Notes under the pieces: generated by a model
Databases searched by the model: none
What the model was told of the DNA's origin: nothing
What the model saw: only the letters and a program-made list of their open reading frames with translations
Made by a program: the position numbers and the translations under genes
Shown: positions 56,801 through 64,000 of the stretch, in pieces
Position numbering within the stretch: the first letter of the stretch is position 1
Layout: each line of letters starts with the position of its first letter
Assembly (NCBI GenBank): GCA_004026145.2
Contig: CP034985.2
Span: 10,925,424-10,989,423 of the forward strand
Reading direction: 5' to 3'
Source of the DNA: Takifugu bimaculatus
Lineage: Eukaryota > Chordata > Actinopteri > Tetraodontiformes > Tetraodontidae
DNA: 64,000 nucleotides

Positions 56801-56836
56801 GTCTTCCTCCATTTGTTGGTCTTTGGGTTCAGGCAT
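53804..56836 (-). CDS. hsp90aa1: HSP90-alpha, left tandem copy, ten coding exons, two frame breaks
   Basis: Cytosolic ATP-dependent chaperone. Exons (minus): 56836-56687 (start [12 protein letters not shown]), 56585-56218, 56142-56009, 55929-55618, 55457-55292, 55208-55018, 54932-54785, 54689-54420, 54330-53997 and 53916-53804. The ATPase domain shows [21 protein letters not shown] and [18 protein letters not shown] Lys/Glu-rich charged linker follows (exon 4), then the middle domain with [19 protein letters not shown], and a C-terminus ending MEEVD, the TPR co-chaperone docking motif. Exon 2 is 368 nt against 367 in the neighbouring copy (extra base near 56234, in SFT-VRVDN). Exon 8 is 270 nt against 269 (extra base near 54666, in DQVA-NSAF). 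As written, splicing gives a stop shortly after the first break. Correcting both gives 727 residues. Everything else looks under selection, so either these are sequence errors or it is a very young pseudogene. Confidence 0.92.
56267..56489 (-). repeat. 223-bp block identical to 61164-61386 (hsp90aa1 exon 2)
   Basis: Every base of this exon segment, including synonymous sites, equals 61164-61386 in the other hsp90aa1 copy, while flanking exon sequence differs at many silent sites. This is a gene-conversion signature. Confidence 0.85.
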
Positions 56837-57756
56837 CTAAACACAAAACACAGTATTTTAAGAAAATGACATCCTATGCTGGGGGGTGGTTTGACAGATG
56901 GACCACTCTGGTTTACATCTCTACTCTCTTCTCATCTATTTTCAGCTCCAGCATGAATGCAATAAAAATACTCTCTTAAAGTCATCATGTGTGGTTAGAT
57001 TCCAGAAGAGGTTGGAAACCGCAGTTGTTGCAGTTTCACCTACATCTCACAGTAAAAATAAGAATGGCCCGAGTGCAACGGATAAATCATAAGTGTGCTG
57101 CAGTTCGCGCCACCTGGCGGTTTAATCGGGAACTGCACCCTTCTAGAAGGTACCACGAGCGTGCCATTGGCTCCTCCCCCAACCCTTTTCTGAGGAATTC
57201 ATGAATGAGCTTCCACATTTCCGACAAAGATCCAGAGACCAGGTCAAAGTGACAGCATTAGAGCATTCACAGATCTTGCAGGGAAAAGATGATCTTTTCA
57301 GAGGAGAAGCAGATTTTTCCTCTTTCTTCATCGTGACCGACTGTGATGATCCCAGCCTGACAAGTGCACAATGAATGAACAATGTGGCAACAGACCCCTT
57401 CACAAACCATTATTAAAGCAATATAAGAAATGCTATTATAATAGTGGGAATTCCTAGAAAGCATAAGTAACACAGACCTACAAGCAAATCCTGATAAATT
57501 GATTAGGATGACTTGTCTAGGTGTTACAACCTGATCTCTGCCTGAATGGAACATGATGTACATAATCTAAAATGCAAGCCGAAAAGACATCCTTTGAAGG
57601 TCATCTTGGATGAAAATCGGTTAGCTTTATCTGAAAGCCTGAGCTGTAAAGAAAAAAGGTAATGTTATCTAACACCATGGATGCCTTAATAGGAGGTAAT
57701 TAAATATTCCACAACCACATTCATTATTACGCAGAAGGCAGAAATGTACAACTTAC

Positions 57757-57840
57757 TTTGGTCCTTAATGTAGGGAAACCTCCGACGGAAAGTGTCGCAC
57801 TGTCGCCTCGACGACGCAGAAACTCAGCAGGTTTAGAATG
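57757..57840 (-). other. hsp90aa1: Non-coding first exon of left hsp90aa1 copy
   Basis: A donor GTAAGT at 57751-57756 (minus) follows ACCAAA, and the next acceptor directly precedes the ATG exon at 56836. hsp90aa1 genes typically have a non-coding exon 1. The upstream limit is estimated from a weak TATA-like TACTTAAT near 57862-57870. Confidence 0.55.
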
Positions 57841-57884
57841 GGCTGGGATGTGGTACCCGACAGATTAAGTATCGTTTCTGACTG

Positions 57885-57935
57885 TTCTAGAAAGCCTGAC
57901 CGGGGCTGAGGCAGAGCTTCGAGAACCATCTAGAA
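57885..57935 (-). promoter_or_regulatory. hsp90aa1: Proximal heat-shock elements of left hsp90aa1 copy
   Basis: TTC and GAA units with 5-bp periodicity: TTCTAGAA at 57885-57892, and TTCGAGAACCATCTAGAA at 57918-57935 (four units, one imperfect). HSF1 trimers bind at least three alternating nGAAn units. They lie just upstream of the predicted transcription start. Confidence 0.75.
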
Positions 57936-58063
57936 CCCTCCTCCGTGGTGGTTGCTGATAGGACCCACGGACTGTCAATCAAGTTGCACGCTGCAAACTC
58001 CTCTCCATTCAGGGGCGGGACTTGGCCCGGAACCCGGAACTGAACTGATTAATCCATGCAGAG

Positions 58064-58081
58064 TTCATGAAAGTTCTAGAA
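58064..58081 (-). promoter_or_regulatory. hsp90aa1: Distal perfect four-unit heat-shock element
   Basis: TTCATGAAAGTTCTAGAA is four perfect alternating units in 18 bp, about 230 bp upstream of the predicted start of the left copy. Palindromic symmetry means the strand is nominal. Confidence 0.8.
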
Positions 58082-58369
58082 GTGGAAGTAAAATTATATA
58101 TAGAACAAAGCGACTGACGGTTAAAGTCCAGCATTGAGCTACCAGCTAAAAATAAGAAGGAAGATTGGACAGATAGAATGAAATCGTTTAAGATTTGTTA
58201 TACAGTCCCTAAACAGCTAATAAGAGAAACAAAATGTGAAGTTTCAGGGTAAATTTAGGAAGAAGCATTCAGAAACTTCCAGGTCATTCAACTTCCTTTA
58301 CAAAGACCCGTTGATTGTCGGTCTTACAAGGAAATGCATGCCAATGAATCAATGCACATAACTGCAGAC

Positions 58370-58390
58370 TTTATTTCAATACATTTTATT
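58370..58390 (-). terminator. hsp90aa1: Two poly(A) signals of right hsp90aa1 copy
   Basis: AATAAA occurs on the minus strand at 58370-58375 and again at 58385-58390, about 370 bp past the stop. They lie only about 300 bp from the distal heat-shock element of the left copy. Confidence 0.65.
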
Positions 58391-58753
58391 AGAAATTTGA
58401 ATGAGTTACAAAAAATGTCACAGTTATGAAAAGAGACAAGCCGAAATTTCCAGGAACTATTGAGGCTTGACATTTTGAATGACACATTTGTGTAAGACGT
58501 CAGCTCCCTTCTGTCTCCCCAAGCCCAGACTGCATTTAACTTACTCTAAATGTTTGTCAGTAGTTTGAAATAAGCAGCTTAAGCGGTACAATCTAGGCTA
58601 AGCCACTCTGTGGCGCGAATAATTCCTTTAGCACTGATTAGGTAATATAATGGAGTAGGGTTTGAGTTTGGGTTTTACAATTAAAATTTCAAAAACAAAA
58701 CAAAAAATAACTTACAAAAATAAAAATGAGGCATGGAGGGACTCCTGAGAGTT

Positions 58754-61702
58754 TTAGTCGACTTCTTCCATTCTGGATGTGTCATCATCTCCTTCCAAGA
58801 CTGGCATTTCCTCATCAGCAGGCTGAATAAGATCTTCAACTGCTGAATCGTCATCATCAATGCCTGCAAACACAAACGTATATATTATTATTATTGTACT
58901 CTAACATACTAACTTCCATGATTCGGAATAGGATAACACACCTAGACCCAGTTTGATCATTCTGTAGATGCGGTTGGCGTGTGTCTGTGGATCTTCCAGA
59001 GTGAATCCTGAGGACAGCAGGGCAGTCTCATACAGGAGGATGACCAGGTCTTTCACAGCCTTGTCGTTCTTGTCAGCTTCTGCCTTTTCCCTCAAGGTTT
59101 CAATGATTGGATGCAGAGGGTTGATCTCAAGGTGCTTCTTCGCTGTCATGTAGCCCATGGTGGCGGTGTCTCTCAGGGCTTGAGACTTCATGATCCTCTC
59201 CATGTTAGCCGTCCAGCCGTACGTGCTGGTGACAATACAACATGGTGACGCCACCAGACGATTGGAGACGGTGACCTGTCAAAAATAAAATGTGTACCAC
59301 TGTCATGATCAGGCCATCACCAGATTAAGACTGGAATATCACACTTTTCAGCATTTTTCTGTGGTTACCTTTTCAATCTTCTTATCAAGGATGTCCTTCA
59401 TGATCTTGCAAAGGTTTTCAAATTTGTTTTTGAGCTCCTCCAGCTTCTTCTTCTCCTCCTCATCCTCAGGCAGCTCCAGGCCCTCCTTAGTCACTGAAAC
59501 CAGGTTCTTGCCATCATACTCCTTCAGCTGCTGGACACAGTACTCGTCGATGGGTTCAATCATGTAAATGACCTCCAGGCCTGCTTTACGAAGGCGCTCC
59601 ACGAAGGCCGAGTTTGCCACCTGGTCTTTGGTCTCGCCTGTGGAAATTGATAAGATTTTGTTTAATCAATAGGCAAGTTGCTAAGTTAGAGACACATAAA
59701 CTGAAGTATAAAAATACTTCTATTAAAGTACCTGTAATGTAGTAGATGTGCTTCTGGTTGTCCTTCATGCGGGAAACATATTCCTTAAGAGAGACCATCT
59801 CGTCCCCTGAGGCTGAGGTGTAGTAGCGCAGCAGATCAGACAGCTTCTTCCTATTCTGAGAGTCTTCATGGATGCCAAGCTGAAATATGTAAAAATGTGT
59901 TACAGACCTGATGAACTTCACAACTGATTTCTCACACATTTGTTACTTTAGAATGATGAGTCTACCTTCATGTTCTTGGAAAAATGCTCATAGTATTTTT
60001 TGTAGTTGTCCTTGTCCTCTGCAAGCTCAATGAAGAGTTCCAGGCACTTCTTGACCAGGTTCTTACGGATCACCTTCAGGATCTTGCTCTGCTGCAGCAT
60101 CTCTCTGGAGATGTTCAGGGGCAGATCCTCAGAGTCCACCACACCCCTGATGAAATCTTCACAAGGAAGATAGACGGTTTAGCGATTTCTTTGATAACTC
60201 AAAACATGAGCCATTAGTAATTAAAGTAACAACAAATGATACTTACTGAGGTACTCTGGAATGAGCTCATCGCAGTTGTCCATGATGAAAACCCTGCGAA
60301 CATACAGCTTGATGTTGTTCTTCTTCTTTTTGTTTTCAAAGAGGTCAAATGGAGCTCTTCTGGGTACAAAAAGCAAAGCGCGGAACTCTAGTTGGCCTTC
60401 CACTGAGAAGTGCTGTAAAGAGAAGGAAAAACATCAATCAGTCTATGTTATATAATAAATATCACATTTCACCCCATTTGCTGACAGACTCAGGTCACCT
60501 TGACAGCCAGGTGGTCTTCCCAGTCATTGGTCAGGCTTTTATAGAACTCTCCATACTCCTCATTGGAGATGTCATCAGGGTTCCGGGTCCAGATAGGCTT
60601 GGTCTTGTTCAGCTCCTGAACATCCATGTATTTTTCCTTGACCTTCTTCTTCCTCTTGTTCTTGCCATCCTTTGTATCCTCATCCTCGTCAGAACCCACG
60701 TCCTCGATCTTTGGTTTGTCAGTGGGCTCTGCAGCCTCTTTCTCCACCTCCTCCACTTTCTCTCCCTCTTCAAGGTCCACTTCCTTCTCCCTGGTTTTCT
60801 CCACCTTGAATGGATGAGAATGTGTATCATTAACAGTGGTTAATTAGGATTTTAAAGTAAAAGAAAATCTTTGCCGGGGAAATTCAAGACTTACAAAAAG
60901 GGTAATAGGGTAGCCAATGAACTGAGAGTGCTTCTTCACAACTTCTTTAACGCGTTTCTCCTCACAATACTCTGTCTGATCTTCTTTGAGGTGAAGGATA
61001 ACTTTAGTTCCTCTGCCAATGGACTCTCCTACAAGATGATGATAGCAGTAATGTAATGAGGCTTAATGTCTTCAGCCTGCAAATGATTAATTAATGCTTC
61101 TCACACCAAACTTACCGGTGTCAGGCTTAACTGTGAACGAGCCTCCAGCTGCAGACTCCCACACGTACTGCTCGTCATCGTTGTGCTTTGTGATGACTGT
61201 CACCTTCTCGGCCACGAGGTAGGCGGAGTAGAAACCCACTCCGAACTGACCGATCATGGAGATGTCGGCCCCAGCCTGCAGAGCCTCCATGAAGGCCTTG
61301 GTGCCAGACTTGGCGATGGTGCCCAGGTTGTTGATCAGGTCGGCCTTGGTCATGCCGATACCCGTGTCGATCAGCGTCAGGGTGCGGGCACGAAGGTCGG
61401 GTCGGATTTCAATCTTCAGTTCTTTGCAGGACTCAAGTCGGGTTGGGTCAGTCAAACTTTCATATCGGATTTTGTCCAAAGCCTGCAGAGAAAAAAAGTG
61501 TTAGACTGTTTCTTCCTAAATGTGTTGTAACGAAAGTGCTGTTTGTGCTTACATCTGAGGAGTTAGAGATAAGCTCTCTAAGGAAGATCTCTTTGTTTGA
61601 GTAGAAGGTGTTGATAATAAGAGACATAAGCTGAGCAATCTCAGCCTGGAATGCAAAGGTCTCCACATCCTCCTCCACAACTTGTCCTGCTTTCTCTGGC
61701 AT
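58754..61702 (-). CDS. hsp90aa1: HSP90-alpha, right tandem copy, ten coding exons, intact
   Basis: Cytosolic heat-inducible chaperone. Exons (minus): 61702-61553 ([12 protein letters not shown]), 61482-61116, 61028-60895, 60804-60499, 60412-60247, 60156-59966, 59879-59732, 59637-59369, 59275-58942 and 58863-58754. They total 2175 nt and 724 residues with no frame break. Motifs include [10 protein letters not shown] (ATP-lid side Glu/Asn), [20 protein letters not shown], a charged linker rich in Glu/Lys (60600-60800), [10 protein letters not shown], and terminal [11 protein letters not shown]. The exon structure is base-for-base the same as the left copy in seven of ten exons, so the two arose by tandem duplication with introns in place. 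The linker and final exon differ in length by whole codons. The zebrafish pair hsp90aa1.1/hsp90aa1.2 is similarly tandem. I cannot assign the .1/.2 suffix. Confidence 0.96.
61164..61386 (-). repeat. 223-bp block identical to 56267-56489 (hsp90aa1 exon 2)
   Basis: Partner of the identical block in the left copy. The borders are marked by the first silent or replacement differences on each side. Confidence 0.85.
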
Positions 61703-62458
61703 CTTAAACAAAAACCAAACATAATGTAATCAGCAAAACAGGCTTAATATATATGCAAGCTGGAGATATGCTAGTTCTAAAGGTATATTTGAGTTCTCCT
61801 TTGGCCTCCTGGTCCAAGTAGCTATTGCCTATGGCAGAAGAACATATGCTCCTCCTGTGACCTGTCAATCAAAGTCTTGCCATATGGTGAAGGGGTGGAG
61901 TTCTGATGCAGCCCCAAAGACTTCAAGAGGCCATCTAACACCTTCAGGATGAAAGGAATCAACGGCACCGCAGGATTCAAAGTAGAATCAAATCTGACTT
62001 CAGTGCCGCTAAACAAGCATTCTTATTTTCTTGAGTGAGAAATAAAGATTTAATACAAAGAAAATGGTCCTTTTACTTGATGAGCGGTTATGAATGACTC
62101 ACCAATAGTTAATATCTGTGTGATTAAACCGCGATGAAACACAGCTTACAGCTGCAGTTTTCTGTAAGGTATTTTAAACAATCTAAACCCATCTCAATAC
62201 TAATTCATTTTCGTGTTCACGTGTCATTGCTCTCACAGTCAGGGTCACCCCCCCCGGCCATGTGCTCCACGCATGTTAGCCTGGCCAAGTAACTAGAAAC
62301 TTTGCTACACTGCAGATATTAAACTTCTGTAACAAATATTATGTTAGTAGAGCAATGTTCTTGTTTGATGTATTCTATTTTGTACAGAGTGTATTCTCAT
62401 GTTTATGGTTGAAAAGTGAAATTTAAAAATGATCTGATTTGAGGGGATTTTGTCTTAC

Positions 62459-62585
62459 CTTGAATACTTGCTGTAGTCTTTGCTCTCAAATATGTCTGCG
62501 GGTTAGGTTTAGGCTATCTTCTCTTCTGGGAGAGCTTTGTGCTGTGATCCTGGTCCTGTGAGCAAGAGAGTTGAGTTTTGGTTCT
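62459..62585 (-). other. hsp90aa1: Non-coding first exon of right hsp90aa1 copy
   Basis: The donor GTAAGACA begins right after TTCAAG at 62459. The acceptor TTTGTTTAAG abuts the ATG at 61702. The 5' limit is set about 27-30 bp downstream of the TATA box. The 756-bp intron between is otherwise featureless. Confidence 0.65.
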
Positions 62586-62611
62586 GCAGACCCCCCAAAA
62601 TGCCGGCGTCT

Positions 62612-62663
62612 TTTTATACTTTAGGGTTGGCTTCTCGAAGCTCCCATTCAGAACCTTCCAGAA
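62612..62663 (-). promoter_or_regulatory. hsp90aa1: TATA box and heat-shock element cluster of right hsp90aa1 copy
   Basis: TATAAAA on the minus strand at 62612-62618 is preceded upstream by TTC/GAA units at 62632, 62637, 62647, 62651, 62656 and 62661. At least six units fall in 32 bp, with one register slip. This is a classic strong HSF1-dependent promoter arrangement. Confidence 0.85.
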
Positions 62664-64000
62664 GATACTCTCCCTACGGTGATGGGGGTGGCGTTTAGGT
62701 GAGTGACAGTTGACGTGTGTGATACCAGACCCCTAAAGTCTGTGTGCCCTTATAGGGCTGCAAGCAGTGCCCGTCACTCAGAGAAAGAGCTTCTCTGATA
62801 GCTTGTCTAGCTCTAAGGCCCCGAACCCCCCCCAGTTTGCACCACAGCTGCCGATGTGGATAGGCTATCACCTGTTGTCAGGGTGCCACAAAGACAGAAG
62901 ATCCATTTAGGTTTTAGGAGGAAAAAAGGACTGTGAGGATCTGAAAGGCTTATTTTTGTACATTTAAAGCCTAGGTAATGTAATCAGTGGCCACTTCTAC
63001 AAAGCACACATCATTGAATCAGACATTACATGCTTCCTTGCTGTGAATTGGAAGTTTATCTGAATTTATGCCAGACTGCTTGTCAGAATAATGGTTAGCT
63101 GAGGCCCTTATTTTAACCTACTGGTTAAAAAAACATTCCCCTGTGACCTTTCAGGGTTTTCTGTGACTCTCTATAGGCTCCACCATCAGATAAACTTACC
63201 TGTCAACAATTACAATTTTTGGTGGCCTCTTTTGAAAATTATATATATATAAAAGAATGGATGGTGAATAATTTGCACTCAAATATGATTTATGGTCACT
63301 ATTTTGTGATCACAAATGTTTATCTGTCCTGCTCACAATCTTTTATGCATTGTAAATATGTTTGACTATTTTTAAAATATTATAATAAAATTTTCAGTGT
63401 TGACACTTGTAAGCGCATTGTTACTTTAAACAAAGAACCGGCATAAATAGAGATTAAATAAATGTTAATTAGTAGAAATGCAGGTAGGATTTGTTTTTAA
63501 ATTTGGTAAAATATATCTATGGTTTGATAGGAAATCCCACTCAAAGTAGAAAAGACTAATGAAACAAAGTTCTAATTGGCCTGTTTGCTGATTATATATT
63601 TTATACATGGAATCCTTCTGGCAAAAAATGGAAAGAAAAGAATAAATGGACAGGAACTAAAGCTTGCTGTGATAAAATTTGAGGAACAATTCATGCAGAG
63701 GTTTCAGAAATGTTAGACTAACATGGAAACCGACAACCTGGACGGTTGCTGCTCTTGCTGCTCTGTGGTTGAATCGTCCACGATTTCATAGAGAATTCAG
63801 CTGACCAGAAGATGGCAGTGTGTCGGCCACAGCTCAGTTATGCAATCACGGTGGTTCCAGCTGGCAGTAGACTTTACCAGAGGCTGCACGTTGCGTGCGT
63901 AATGCAGATGGTGCAACCGAGAAATTTGAACGGTTTGCACGTACAAGATGAGTCCCGATGCCAGGTATCAGATTCCACAAACTAGTCAAAATAGATTTCG
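62664..64000. other. AT-rich non-coding sequence at the right edge
   Basis: I see no supported gene. AT content rises sharply from about 62900, with short (TA)n near 63240. ORFs are short and unremarkable. Confidence 0.45.

Overview
This is nuclear DNA of a ray-finned fish, most likely a teleost with a compact genome. Coding exons are split by spliceosomal introns, many only about 75-150 bp long. There is one selenocysteine gene, abundant CA/GT, GGAT and poly-G simple repeats, and two tandem hsp90aa1 genes, an arrangement known from teleosts. Recognisable proteins are closest to vertebrate families of human chromosome 14: VRTN, SLC25A29, SLC25A47, DIO3, PPP2R5C and HSP90AA1.

Layout, left to right. 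1-4.6 kb is non-coding and holds an 870-bp G-quadruplex-prone hexamer minisatellite. 5.4-7.5 kb (minus) is vrtn (vertnin). 9.8-11.4 kb (minus) is a six-exon gene I cannot name. It encodes a small Ig-domain membrane receptor with a short tail carrying an ITIM and an ITSM-like motif, and it is the best candidate here for something undescribed. 13.2-15.8 kb (minus) slc25a29 and 17.2-19.4 kb (plus) slc25a47 are head-to-head mitochondrial carrier paralogues with matching first exons. 19.4-35.4 kb is a gene-poor stretch with a (GGAT)n array, a short hAT-type element and AT-rich blocks resembling enhancers. 35.5-36.9 kb (plus) is a complete single-exon dio3 with TATA box, in-frame UGA for selenocysteine, a fully pairable SECIS element and a poly(A) signal. 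36.9-42.9 kb is non-coding. 44.1-53.0 kb (minus) is ppp2r5c, with 16 exons and two alternative first exons. 53.8-56.8 kb and 58.8-61.7 kb (minus) are two tandem hsp90aa1 genes, each with a non-coding first exon and heat-shock elements.

The order slc25a29-slc25a47-dio3-ppp2r5c-hsp90aa1 matches human 14q32. I see no wars1, wdr25, begain, dlk1, rtl1 or dync1h1 between them, so this is a stripped-down version of the region that contains the DLK1-DIO3 domain in mammals.

Sequence quality caution: exon lengths and conserved frames show about eight single-base frame breaks in otherwise well-conserved exons (vrtn, the Ig receptor, slc25a29, ppp2r5c and the left hsp90aa1). Almost all behave as +1 insertions. 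slc25a47, dio3 and the right hsp90aa1 are intact. I read this mainly as uncorrected assembly error, but true inactivation of the left hsp90aa1 copy cannot be excluded from sequence alone.
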